Counted from the first letter of the stretch, positions 49,681 through 58,390 are shown. The stretch: 64,000 nt of DNA from Wagnerdoeblera intermedia (GCF_042647465.1 NZ_JBHRVN010000004.1), one strand, 5' to 3'. The notes: a model not told the origin generated them from the letters alone. Numbers and translations are program-made.

Positions 49681-50950
49681 TCAGATCCCCGAAAACGCAG
49701 GTGCCGCCAACCCAGGTGCCCAGAACTTTGCCCTCCATCCGGGCGCCGTCGAAGGGGGTGTTTTTGGACTTTGAGCGCAGCCTGAACCGATCGAGCACGA
49801 AAGGCGCATCCGGGTCAAACAGAACCAGATCTGCCGGGGCACCAACAGCGATCGTCCCGGCCTCAAGGCCAAGGCGGCGGGCGGGGTTCAGTGCCATGGC
49901 GCGGAAGAGGCCCGGCAGATCCATCACGCCCGCATGGTAAAGGCGAAGCGCTGCGGGAAGGAAGGTTTCCAGCGCCACGGCACCGGCTGCCGCTTCTTCA
50001 AAGGGCAGGCGCTTGCTCTCTTCGTCCTGGGGCGTGTGCATTGAGCAAAGCACATCAATCAGCCCCGTCGAGAGTGCGTCACAGACCGCCAGACGGTCCT
50101 CCTCAGAGCGCAGCGGCGGGGTCAGTTTGAAGAAGGTGCGGTAATCGCCGACGTCATATTCGTTCAGCGTGACGTGATGCACTGACACCCCGGCGGTCAC
50201 ATTCAGCCCGTCGGCCTTCGCGCGGCTGAGTGCCGGAAGGCTGAGCGCTGAGGTGATCTGATCGGCGTGATAGCGCACGCCCGTCATCTCAACGAGCGCC
50301 AGATCGCGCTCCAGCCCCATGCGTTCTGCCTGGGGCGAGACCGCGGGAATGCCGCGCAGCGAGGCGAATTTGCCCGAAGTTGCGGAGGCGCCTTTCGAGA
50401 GCGCAGGCTCCTGCGGGTGGCTGACGACCAGGGCGCCGAGCGAGCGGGCATAGGTGAAGGCCCGCGACAGCACCTTGGCGTCGGTCACCACATGATCGGT
50501 ATCGGTGAAGGCCACCGCGCCTGCGTCGAGCAGAAAGCCGATCTCGGTCATCTCGCGGCCCTGACGGCCCTTGGTCAGCGCGCCCATGTGGCGGATGCGG
50601 ACGGGGCTGGATTCGCGGGCGCGGCGGGTCACGAACTCAAGGGTTTCGGGCGTGTCGATCGCGGGGTCGGTGTCGGGGCGCGCGATGATCGTCGTCACAC
50701 CGCCTGCCGCCGCTGCCAGACCGGCCGAGCGGAAGCTTTCTTTATGACGCTCACCCGGCTCGCCGACTTTTACGCCCCAGTCCACAATCCCGGGGGCGAG
50801 GCATTTGCCGCCGCAATCAATCAGGGTCGCGCCTTCCGGCGCCTCCGCGTCGCGGGCGATGATGCGGCCATCCAGAACCGTCAGGCTGCCGGGCCGGTCG
50901 GTACCGCTTTCCGGGCAGATCAGGCGGGCGTTATGAAAATGCAGAGTCAT
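49673..50950 (-). CDS. dihydroorotase homologue lacking metal ligands (PyrC'/PyrX type)
   Basis: 425 residues, amidohydrolase fold with dihydroorotase features (GVTTIIARPDTDP, HHVTLNEYDVGDYRTFFKLTPPLR, GAPADLVLFDP). The metal-binding DxHxH reads DWGVK (57-61) and the late TDHAPH-type motif reads SMHTPQ, so catalysis is not expected. Such inactive PyrC' proteins are known to form a stable complex with aspartate transcarbamoylase PyrB, for example in Pseudomonas. pyrB is three genes upstream in the same unit. An active dihydroorotase must lie elsewhere. Confidence 0.88.
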   Translation of the reverse strand: MTLHFHNARLICPESGTDRPGSLTVLDGRIIARDAEAPEGATLIDCGGKCLAPGIVDWGVKVGEPGERHKESFRSAGLAAAAGGVTTIIARPDTDPAIDTPETLEFVTRRARESSPVRIRHMGALTKGRQGREMTEIGFLLDAGAVAFTDTDHVVTDAKVLSRAFTYARSLGALVVSHPQEPALSKGASATSGKFASLRGIPAVSPQAERMGLERDLALVEMTGVRYHADQITSALSLPALSRAKADGLNVTAGVSVHHVTLNEYDVGDYRTFFKLTPPLRSEEDRLAVCDALSTGLIDVLCSMHTPQDEESKRLPFEEAAAGAVALETFLPAALRLYHAGVMDLPGLFRAMALNPARRLGLEAGTIAVGAPADLVLFDPDAPFVLDRFRLRSKSKNTPFDGARMEGKVLGTWVGGTCVFGDLNA

Positions 50951-51039
50951 TGCGTGCCTCTTTGGATGAGAAGCGCCAGAGCGCCAGGGCGCAGCGGCCC
51001 AGGGATATCACGGATCAGAGCCGGGGGACCGGCTCCTGG

Positions 51040-51477
51040 TTAGCGGCCCGCACCTGCGGCCTGTAAAACATCGACGACTGCTCCTGCGTCCGCCGGATAG
51101 CGGATCAGATGTTTGTCGCCATCAAGGGTCACGATCTGCACATCGCTGAGAAACTTCCGCACCTTCGTGATGCGGTTCAGCCGGAACACGCGGCCACCGG
51201 GCAGGATCAGCCGCCTGTCGGTCAGCGTCCAGATCATGCCCAGCACCTCAGACTGCAGATACCAGCCGCGCAGAGCCAGCGCCGCAAAGGCCGCAACCGG
51301 GCCGACCCAGGGGTCGGGGTTGGCCATGACGATCAGCACCAGACCCGCAATCACGCCGCCTGCGACCGCAATCACCAGATGGCTGCGCCAATAGGCGGCC
51401 TTATCGGGGCGAAATTCCGCCAGCACGCGCTCTCCCGCCTCGGGGTCGAGCCCGCGAAAGGGATCGGCCGCGCTCAT
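51040..51477 (-). CDS. membrane protein with PH-like domain
   Basis: 145 residues. Two hydrophobic segments (about 33-52 and 56-74), then a beta-rich region MIWTLTDRRLILPGGRVFRLNRITKVRKFL resembling bacterial PH (bPH/DUF304) domains. Its ATG overlaps the stop of the preceding 40-aa gene (ATGA). Embedded between pyrB and the pyrC homologue; role unknown. Confidence 0.78.
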   Translation of the reverse strand: MSAADPFRGLDPEAGERVLAEFRPDKAAYWRSHLVIAVAGGVIAGLVLIVMANPDPWVGPVAAFAALALRGWYLQSEVLGMIWTLTDRRLILPGGRVFRLNRITKVRKFLSDVQIVTLDGDKHLIRYPADAGAVVDVLQAAGAGR

Positions 51478-51596
51478 CCGCCGATCACCACGAAAACCAC
51501 GGTCAGCAGCGCGATCACCACCAGGACCCCGGTGGCGACCATGCCCGACATGGCCGCATCAGACTTTTTGCGCTTGGGCTTTTTATCCTCAGGCAT
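51474..51596 (-). CDS. 40-residue single-span membrane protein
   Basis: Begins with MPEDKKPKRKKSDAAM, a strongly basic stretch, followed by one hydrophobic helix (about 19-38) and a GG end; cytoplasmic N-terminus expected. The start overlaps the pyrB stop by 8 bases and the stop overlaps the next start (ATGA), so it is tightly fitted into the operon. No homologue recognised. Confidence 0.7.
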   Translation of the reverse strand: MPEDKKPKRKKSDAAMSGMVATGVLVVIALLTVVFVVIGG

Positions 51597-52554
51597 AGGT
51601 CTCGCCATTCAGGGCGCGACCGCGCTCGGCACGCAGGTTCTGAGCCAGCAGGTCCATGCAGGCCATGCGGACCGCGACGCCCATCTCAACCTGCTCCTGG
51701 ATGACCGAGCGGTTGATGTCGTCAGCGATCTCGCCGTCGATCTCAACGCCGCGGTTCATCGGGCCGGGGTGCATGACAATGGCATCGGGTTTGGCATGCG
51801 AAAGCTTCGCCGCATCGAGGCCGTAGCGGTGGTAATATTCACGCTCAGACGGGATGAAGCCGCCGTCCATACGCTCTTTCTGAAGGCGCAACATCATGAC
51901 GACATCGGCGTCTTTCAGACCCTCATTCATGTCTTCATAAACTTCTGCGCCGAATTCTTTGAAGCCTGCGGGCATCAGGGTCGGCGGGCCGATCAGACGG
52001 ATGCGGTTTTCCATCTTGCCCAGCAGGATCAGGTTTGAGCGTGCCACGCGGCTGTGCGCGATGTCACCACAGATCGCCACGGTCAGGCGCTGAATGCGGC
52101 CCTTTTTGCGGCGGATGGTCAGCGCATCAAGCAGTGCCTGGGTCGGATGCTCATGGCGGCCGTCGCCGGCGTTCAGCACCGCGCATTCGACTTTGGAGGC
52201 CAGGAGGTTCACCGCGCCGGAATTGGGGTGGCGCACGACCAGGAGGTCAGGATGCATCGCATTCAGCGTCAGGGCTGTGTCGATCAGCGTCTCGCCCTTC
52301 TTCACTGAGGAGGTCTGCATCGACATGTTCATGACATCCGCGCCAAGGCGCTTGCCCGCCAGCTCAAAGCTGCTTTGCGTGCGGGTGGAGTTCTCAAAGA
52401 ACATATTGATCTGGGTCAGCCCGGCCAGGGCATCCGTGCGCTTCACCGTGCGCCGGTTGAGATCGACGTAACGATCTGCAAGATCCAGAATGGTCAGGAT
52501 TTCCTGGGGTGACAGCGGCTCGATGCCGAGGAGATGGCGCTGACGGAACGACAT
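51589..52554 (-). CDS. pyrB: aspartate carbamoyltransferase catalytic subunit
   Basis: Second step of pyrimidine synthesis. 321 residues with the carbamoyl-phosphate loop FFENSTRTQSSFELAGKRLG, HPTQALLDALT, and MHPGPMNRGVEI. AAGGAGG before the ATG at 52554; the 103-codon upstream extension is rejected. No pyrI follows; instead a pyrC' gene is in the same unit, as in the class of transcarbamoylases that need an inactive dihydroorotase. Confidence 0.96.
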   Translation of the reverse strand: MSFRQRHLLGIEPLSPQEILTILDLADRYVDLNRRTVKRTDALAGLTQINMFFENSTRTQSSFELAGKRLGADVMNMSMQTSSVKKGETLIDTALTLNAMHPDLLVVRHPNSGAVNLLASKVECAVLNAGDGRHEHPTQALLDALTIRRKKGRIQRLTVAICGDIAHSRVARSNLILLGKMENRIRLIGPPTLMPAGFKEFGAEVYEDMNEGLKDADVVMMLRLQKERMDGGFIPSEREYYHRYGLDAAKLSHAKPDAIVMHPGPMNRGVEIDGEIADDINRSVIQEQVEMGVAVRMACMDLLAQNLRAERGRALNGETYA

Positions 52555-52712
52555 CGGGGGCCTCCTTGTCCGGAATGGGCTGCTTATAGGGCGCGGCTTT
52601 GATCGCGGCAAGGCGGCGCGGGGTCTCATGGCGGCCCGAAGCGTGAGTTTTCGCGGCAAAGGAGCGCAAAGCCCATGTTCCCCCGCAAAGCGATCTGGCA
52701 TAGGGTCAGCGC

Positions 52713-53549
52713 ATGAGTTTTGATGCTGACCTCTCGACCCTTGATCCGCGGGTGATTGAAGCGCTGCTGTCTCTTCAGGGGGACGCGGGCGTGGATGAAT
52801 GCATCGACGAAGCGCCGGTCGATCGCTTCGCCGCCTTTGAGGCGCAAAAAGAAGCAGCCGCACAGCGGGCCGCTTCGGCCCCCGCCCCCGCCGCGCCGGA
52901 GCGCCGGGGGGCAGCGCCGCCGCCGCAAATGCCCGAAGTGATCAGGGTGGACCCTCTGGTTGAGGCGCGCAAAGCGGCTTCGGGCGCGGCTGATCTTGCT
53001 GCGCTCTCCGAAGCGATGCAGAGCTTTCCGCATTCGGATCTCAAACGCGGGGCGCGGAACTTTCTGTTTTCGCAGGGGCGTGCCGGGTCCAGGGTCATGT
53101 GGATCACCGACCCGCCAGGACCGGCAGAGGATCGGGCAGGGCAGATTTTCGTCGGACCCGTTGCAGGGCTCTTTGGGAAGATGCTTGCGGCCATCGGCCT
53201 GAGCCCTGAGGCGCCGGATCTGCAAAAGGCGGTTTATGTTGCGCCTTTCCTTCCCTGGCCGGTGCCGGCTGCCCGCACGCAGGACCCGGATGTCGCCGCG
53301 ATGATGGTGCCGTTTTTGCGCCGCCACATTGAACTGGCTGCGCCGGATTTTTTGGTTCTGGCAGGCCCGATGGTGGTTCAGGCGCTTTTGAGTAAATCGG
53401 GTCTTCTCAGCCTGCGGGGCAGCTGGACGGAAGTGATGGGCCGCCCGGCGCTGGTTTCGCTGCCGCCGGGCATGCTGATCCAGAACACCTATCTGAAACG
53501 CGGATCCTGGGAGGATCTGCTGTCGCTGAAAGCAAGGTTGGACGTATGA
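52713..53549 (+). CDS. uracil-DNA glycosylase-like protein without cluster or catalytic residues
   Basis: 278 residues. After an Ala/Pro-rich N-terminus (to ~105) comes a domain resembling family 4 uracil-DNA glycosylases: DPPGPAEDRAGQIFVGPVAG for the GEAPG motif, and PPGMLIQNTYLKRGSWEDLL where active enzymes have an HPAYLLR-type motif. The only Cys is near residue 30, so the [4Fe-4S] cluster is absent, and the motif His is lost. Probably a non-catalytic relative. Coupled to moaB by ATGA. Confidence 0.8.
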   Translation: MSFDADLSTLDPRVIEALLSLQGDAGVDECIDEAPVDRFAAFEAQKEAAAQRAASAPAPAAPERRGAAPPPQMPEVIRVDPLVEARKAASGAADLAALSEAMQSFPHSDLKRGARNFLFSQGRAGSRVMWITDPPGPAEDRAGQIFVGPVAGLFGKMLAAIGLSPEAPDLQKAVYVAPFLPWPVPAARTQDPDVAAMMVPFLRRHIELAAPDFLVLAGPMVVQALLSKSGLLSLRGSWTEVMGRPALVSLPPGMLIQNTYLKRGSWEDLLSLKARLDV

Positions 53550-54088
53550 GCCGCATTGATGAGAGCCGCGAATTTATCCCTGTCCGCATTGCGGTGCTGA
53601 CCGTCTCGGACAGCCGGTCGCTGGCGGAGGATCGGTCGGGGGATACCCTTGTGGCGCGGATCGAGGCGGCGGGGCATCTGCTCGCGGCGCGGCATATCCT
53701 GCCGGATGATCGCGCTCAGATCGCGGCGCAGCTGCGCGCCTGGGTGGCCGATCCTGAGGTGGATGTGGTGATCTCAACCGGCGGCACCGGGCTGACGGGG
53801 CGTGATGTCAGCGTCGAGGCGCACCGCGATGTTTATGAAAAAGAGATCGACGCCTTTGGCACCGTCTTTACCATCGTCTCGATGCAGAAGATCGGCACCT
53901 CAGCGGTGCAAAGCCGTGCCTGTGGTGGTGTGGCGGGTGGCACGTATCTCTTTGCGCTGCCCGGAAGCCCTGGCGCCTGCCGGGACGCCTGGGATGAAAT
54001 CCTGGTCAAACAGCTCGACTATCGGCATAAGCCCTGCAATTTCGTCGAGATCTTCCCGCGTCTGGAAGAGCATAAACGCCGGAAATAA
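53546..54088 (+). CDS. moaB: molybdenum cofactor biosynthesis protein B
   Basis: 180 residues, MPT-adenylyltransferase/MogA fold: IAVLTVSDSRSLAEDRSGD, STGGTGLTGRDVSVEA and FALPGSPGACRDAWDEIL. Supports molybdopterin adenylylation; a molybdoenzyme (MsrP) is encoded 9 kb away. Start overlaps the stop of the UDG-like gene. Confidence 0.93.
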   Translation: MSRIDESREFIPVRIAVLTVSDSRSLAEDRSGDTLVARIEAAGHLLAARHILPDDRAQIAAQLRAWVADPEVDVVISTGGTGLTGRDVSVEAHRDVYEKEIDAFGTVFTIVSMQKIGTSAVQSRACGGVAGGTYLFALPGSPGACRDAWDEILVKQLDYRHKPCNFVEIFPRLEEHKRRK

Positions 54089-54091
54089 CCC

Positions 54092-54904
54092 TCAGCCGCC
54101 CTGGCAGCCGCTGGCTTCAGCGGCTTTGCCCCCGGCCAGAACCGTCACCCGCAGGGTTGAGCGGTCAAAACTGAGCGGCCGGCCGTCGAGGCTTGCGATT
54201 TCGGCCTCAGCCGAGAGAACCTTTCCCTGACGGTGGCTGCGGGCCTCTGAGACCCAGGTGTTGCCGTCGGTGGTTTCAATAACCACCACCTCATCGGCCC
54301 CCATGGGCGGCATGGTCAGATCAACCGCAAGCTTCATCCCGCGGCCTGAGGGCATCAGGCGGCAGCGCGTGGCGCTGAGGCCAAGGCTGCGGGCATTGAT
54401 CGGTTGCGCGCCAAGGGCACGGCGGATCGCCGGGTCAGGCTTGCCCTTTCCGCTGAGCGTCGAGGCCAGCTGCACCCGGGCCGGCACGCAGATGTCGCGG
54501 CAGACGCCCAGATCCATCGCCGTTTCAAGATGCACGGGGCGCGCGGCATCGCGGGGCAGGATCTCAATCGGCAGCACGACTTCATGGCTATAGCCGATGC
54601 TTTGCATGCCATTGAAATGAAACACTTCCGGCGTCGGCCAAAGCAGTTTGACCCCGCGCAGGTTCTCAGATCCCGTCCAGCTGATCTCCGGCGGGATGCC
54701 CGCATCCCCGGGGCTGCGCCAATAGGTTTTCCAGCCCGAAGCCAGGGTCAGCCGGATCGCGGCCATATGCGCGCCACTCTCTGTCTGCCAGCCAGGCAGC
54801 AGTTCGGCCTCAAGAATATCCCCGAGGCTCTGCGCCCGGGCGGGAAGCGTGGCAGAGAGCGCCATCACGGCCAGACAGATGAGTGTGCGGAATTTGCGAA
54901 ACAT
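54092..54904 (-). CDS. exported DsbD-alpha-like thiol protein
   Basis: 270 residues with signal peptide (cleavage after about LPARA). The rest matches the N-terminal periplasmic domain of DsbD/ScsB: GWKTYWRSPGDAGIPPEI, WPTPEVFHF, and the CxxxC motif GVCRDICVPA. The CcdA-like membrane part and C-terminal thioredoxin domain of full DsbD are absent, so it must take electrons from a separate protein. Divergent from yqgE. Confidence 0.83.
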   Translation of the reverse strand: MFRKFRTLICLAVMALSATLPARAQSLGDILEAELLPGWQTESGAHMAAIRLTLASGWKTYWRSPGDAGIPPEISWTGSENLRGVKLLWPTPEVFHFNGMQSIGYSHEVVLPIEILPRDAARPVHLETAMDLGVCRDICVPARVQLASTLSGKGKPDPAIRRALGAQPINARSLGLSATRCRLMPSGRGMKLAVDLTMPPMGADEVVVIETTDGNTWVSEARSHRQGKVLSAEAEIASLDGRPLSFDRSTLRVTVLAGGKAAEASGCQGG

Positions 54905-55030
54905 CCTTCGCTTGTGACGCCGCTTTTTACGAAATCAAAGTCACAATCCGGCGATGCCGCGTCGAGGGTGGCTTGCATGCAACGCCTGGCGGGGCCAACC
55001 TGTCGCAGGAGCAGCCAAAGGACGTCCGCT

Positions 55031-55585
55031 ATGGATTTGAGCGGTAAGATTTTAATTGCCATGCCCGCGATGGGGGACACGCGTTTTGAAAAAAGCGTGA
55101 TCCTGATCTGCAGCCATTCGGCGGAAGGGGCGATGGGGCTGATTCTGAATAAGCCGCTGCCGGGGCTGAAGTTCTCGGAGCTGTTAAGACAGTTGAAATT
55201 TACCGAAGAGGGCTCTGCGCGCCCCGTTCCGGTGCAGTTTGGCGGGCCGGTTGAGACCGGACGCGGCTTTGTGCTGCACAGCGATGACTGGCGGGACCCT
55301 GATGGCACCATGCCGGTCGAAGGTGGCTACGGGCTGACGACCACACACTCTGTGCTGAGTGAACTGGCCGCCGGGCGGGGGCCGCAGCAGGCGCTGATGC
55401 TGCTGGGCTATGCGGGATGGGGCGAGGGGCAGCTTGAAGGCGAAATCGCCCGCAGCGACTGGCTGGTGGGCGAAGCTGCCCCGGATCTGATCTTCAGCGC
55501 TGCGGATGCGGGCAAGTGGACGCGGGCGCTGGCGGCCATGGGGATTGATCCTCTGGTGCTTTCCGCTTCGGGCGGGCGGGCCTGA
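55031..55585 (+). CDS. YqgE/AlgH family protein
   Basis: 184 residues: MDLSGKILIAMPAMGDTRFE, ICSHSAEGAMGLILNKPL, QFGGPVETGRGFVLHS and GYAGWGEGQLEGEI are the standard UPF0301 signatures. Function is poorly known (AlgH affects alginate regulation in Pseudomonas). The frame is open far upstream, but ATG 55031 gives the family start. Confidence 0.92.
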   Translation: MDLSGKILIAMPAMGDTRFEKSVILICSHSAEGAMGLILNKPLPGLKFSELLRQLKFTEEGSARPVPVQFGGPVETGRGFVLHSDDWRDPDGTMPVEGGYGLTTTHSVLSELAAGRGPQQALMLLGYAGWGEGQLEGEIARSDWLVGEAAPDLIFSAADAGKWTRALAAMGIDPLVLSASGGRA

Positions 55586-55592
55586 GGCCGCG

Positions 55593-56356
55593 TCAGACGG
55601 CTTTGGCCACCCGTGCCAGGGTCAGGGTGAAGACCTCCGCCGCGCCTGCGTTCTGCAGGCAGCGGCTCGCCTCTGACAAAGTGGCGCGGAGGTCATCACA
55701 TCATCGATGAGCAGAATGCGTCCGCCCGGGGCGCCTGTGATCCGGGCAGACTGCGCCGGATTAAGCGTCAGTGCCTGGTGCAGGTTGTCCCGCCGCTCCT
55801 CCCGGCTGAGCCCGTCCTGCAGCCGCGTGGCCCGCCTGCGCAGCAACAGATCCGGGCACCAGGGCCAGCCCAGCCGCTGGCTGAGGGCGCGGGCCAGCAG
55901 AGCCGACTGGTTGTAGCGCCGCCGCAGAAAGCGCATCCGGTGCAGAGGGACCGGAGTGATCAGCATCGGACCACGCCGCACAAGGGGGCGCATCGCATGA
56001 TGCAGCCGCGCGGCCAGCGCCGCGGCCAGATCCGGGCGGTCGCCGTGTTTGAACTGCAGGACAAGCTGCCGGGCCGCGCCCTCATAAAGCAAAGCCGCCC
56101 GCCCCGCCGTCCAGGGCGGCGGGTTGCGCAGGCAGTCGTCGCAGGCCAGGTTTTCGCTGCTCTCCGTCCCGGTAATGGCGCCGGGAAGCGGTGCCCCGCA
56201 AAACCCGCAGCAGAGCCCAGAGATCATCGGCAGCTCCGGCCAGCAGGCCGGGCAGACCCCGCCATCCCCATCGACAGCCCCGCTGCAGACAAGGCATTGT
56301 GCCGGCCAGATCGTCCGGATCAGCGCCCTTATGGCCGGCAGGGCTTGAATTTCCAT
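55593..56356 (-). pseudogene. comF: comF-type phosphoribosyltransferase, frameshifted
   Basis: N-terminal zinc ribbon with CXXC pairs (QCLVCSG, VCPACW, CCGFCG, ACDDCL), then the PRTase domain with FKHGDRPDLA, ITPVPLHRMRFLRRRYNQS and the PRPP loop ILLIDDVMTS. Directly after this the frame breaks: a G is missing at about 55685-55688 where the family has SGATLS. Adding one base restores ATLSEASRCLQNAG... to a stop at 55593 (254 aa). As it stands translation ends at 55622 with an unrelated tail, giving 244 aa. Either a true recent frameshift or a sequencing error. Start ATG 56356 after GGGGGAGG. Confidence 0.85.
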
Positions 56357-56380
56357 GCCTCCCCCCTTTAGGTGCCCGAT

Positions 56381-57220
56381 ATGAGCGCCCCGATCCTGAC
56401 CGACACAGCCGCCCTTGCCCGCAACCGTGCCCGCGCCGCCCGTCAGCCTGCGCTGTTTTTGCACGAGCTGGTGGCCGATGAGGTGCAGGATCGCCTGAGT
56501 GAGGTTAAGAGAACCTTTACGGATGTGACGATTGTCACCCCCTGGCCTGAGGTCTGGGCCGGGCGGATCGGGGGGGCGCGGATCATCCCGGACGCTGAAA
56601 TCCTTGATCTGGCGCCCGAAAGCCAGGATCTGGTCGTGCATGCGCTGTCGCTGCACTGGTCGAATGATCCGGTAGGGCAACTGATCCAATGCGCCCGCGC
56701 GCTTCGCCCCGACGGGCTGATGATGGCGGTGCTGTTTGGCGGGCAGACGCTCTCGGAACTGCGCGCGGTGCTGGCCCAGGCGGAATCAGAGATGCGCGGG
56801 GGCCTTGCGCCCAGGGTGCTGCCCATGGCTGAGATCCGCGATCTGGGCGGGCTTTTGCAGCGCTCAGGCCTTGCGCTGCCGGTGGCAGATTCGCAAAGCC
56901 AGCGGGTCGCCTACCGCGATCTTTTCCACCTGATGCGGGATCTGCGCGATATGGGCGAGGTGAATGCCCTGAACGACCGCCTGCGCCGCTTCACCGGGCG
57001 CGGGATTTTCCTGCGGGCCGCTTCACTTTATGGCGAGCACTTCCCCGAGGGGGACCGCATCGCGGCGACCTTTGAGATGGTCTATCTGACCGGCTGGAAG
57101 CCCCATGAAAGCCAGCAGAAGCCGTTGCGGCCCGGCTCTGCCGCGCATAGTCTTGCCGAGGCCCTGAATGCCGCTCCGCCCCTGACTTCAGGGGCGATCG
57201 GTCGCAGCGACAGTGATTGA
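56381..57220 (+). CDS. methyltransferase-fold protein lacking SAM motif I
   Basis: 279 residues resembling the BioC/NDUFAF5 methyltransferase group: FLHELVADEVQDRLSEVKRTF near the start, DLVVHALSLHWSNDPVGQL (post-motif II), RALRPDGLMMAVLFGG (motif III) and GRGIFLRAASLY. The glycine-rich motif I expected after residue 45 reads VTIVTPWPEVWAG, so SAM binding is doubtful. NDUFAF5 relatives act in complex I assembly; that role here is speculative. Divergent from comF. Confidence 0.78.
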   Translation: MSAPILTDTAALARNRARAARQPALFLHELVADEVQDRLSEVKRTFTDVTIVTPWPEVWAGRIGGARIIPDAEILDLAPESQDLVVHALSLHWSNDPVGQLIQCARALRPDGLMMAVLFGGQTLSELRAVLAQAESEMRGGLAPRVLPMAEIRDLGGLLQRSGLALPVADSQSQRVAYRDLFHLMRDLRDMGEVNALNDRLRRFTGRGIFLRAASLYGEHFPEGDRIAATFEMVYLTGWKPHESQQKPLRPGSAAHSLAEALNAAPPLTSGAIGRSDSD

Positions 57221-57314
57221 CCTGCGGCGATTTCGCCTTATTTGAAAGGGCAACTTTTTGACGGGCTCTGCCTGACGCCTGTCTGCTCAAGCTTTGCTGC
57301 CAGAGGAATTTCAC

Positions 57315-58379
57315 ATGTCTGACGCGACCCGGACCGGCAATCTGCGCCCGGCGCATGCCCCTGCAGATCACCCCATGGTGAAACCGGCGAAGGTCGGCGT
57401 GCTGCTGGCCAATCTCGGCACCCCCGATCAGACCGATTACTGGTCGATGCGGCGCTATCTCAACGAGTTCCTCTCGGACCAGCGGGTGATCGATTATCCG
57501 AAGTGGAAGTGGCAGCCGCTGCTGCAGCTGATCATCCTGACCAAACGCCCCTTCACCTCGGGGGCGAACTACAAGCTCATCTGGAACAAAGAGAAAGATG
57601 AGAGCCCGCTGATGACCATCACTCGCGATCAGACCGCGAAGGTGGCCGAAGGTCTGAAAACGCGCTACGGCGATCAGGTCATGGTCGACTTCTGCATGCG
57701 TTACGGCAATCCTTCGACGAAATCGAAGGTGCGTGAGATGGTGGCAGCGGGCTGCGATAAGATCGTCTTCTTCCCGCTTTATCCGCAATATGCCGGTGCA
57801 ACCACGGCAACCGCCAACGACCAGTTCTTCCGCGCCCTGATGGAAGAAAAATGGCAGCCCGCCTCGCGGACGGTGCCGGATTACTTTGAGCATCCGGCCT
57901 ATATCGATGCGCTCGCGCAATCGGTCGAGCGCGCCTATGCGGCGCTGCCCAAACGTCCGGATGTTCTGGTGGCCAGCTACCACGGCATGCCGAAGCGCTA
58001 TCTGATGGAAGGTGACCCCTATTTCTGCAAATGCCACAAGACCACGCGCCTGCTGCGCGAGCGTCTGGGCTGGGCGAAAGAGGATATCGACACCTCCTTC
58101 CAGTCGGTCTTTGGCACGGAAGAATGGCTGCGCCCCTATACGGTCGAGCATGTTGCCGAACTGGCAAAGCAGGGTAAAAAGAACATCGCCGTCATCGCGC
58201 CTGCCTTTTCAGCCGATTGCATCGAGACTCTGGAAGAGATTCAGGGCGAGATTCAGGAAGCTTTCGTTCATGCGGGTGGTGAGAGCTTCACCTATATCCC
58301 CTGCCTGAATGATGACGAGGCCCATATCAAAGCGCTGCTGGCCGTTATTGATGAGAACCTGCAGGGCTGGGTGGCCTGA
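57315..58379 (+). CDS. hemH: ferrochelatase
   Basis: Inserts Fe(II) into protoporphyrin IX, last step of haem synthesis. 354 residues: VGVLLANLGTPD, FFPLYPQYAGATTAT, VASYHGMPKRYL (catalytic His), TSFQSVFGTEEWLRP and APAFSADCIETLEEI (second conserved Glu region). Long for the family because of a ~25-residue N-terminal extension. AGAGGAA lies before ATG 57315. Confidence 0.95.
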   Translation: MSDATRTGNLRPAHAPADHPMVKPAKVGVLLANLGTPDQTDYWSMRRYLNEFLSDQRVIDYPKWKWQPLLQLIILTKRPFTSGANYKLIWNKEKDESPLMTITRDQTAKVAEGLKTRYGDQVMVDFCMRYGNPSTKSKVREMVAAGCDKIVFFPLYPQYAGATTATANDQFFRALMEEKWQPASRTVPDYFEHPAYIDALAQSVERAYAALPKRPDVLVASYHGMPKRYLMEGDPYFCKCHKTTRLLRERLGWAKEDIDTSFQSVFGTEEWLRPYTVEHVAELAKQGKKNIAVIAPAFSADCIETLEEIQGEIQEAFVHAGGESFTYIPCLNDDEAHIKALLAVIDENLQGWVA

Positions 58380-58390
58380 GCCGCAGAATA

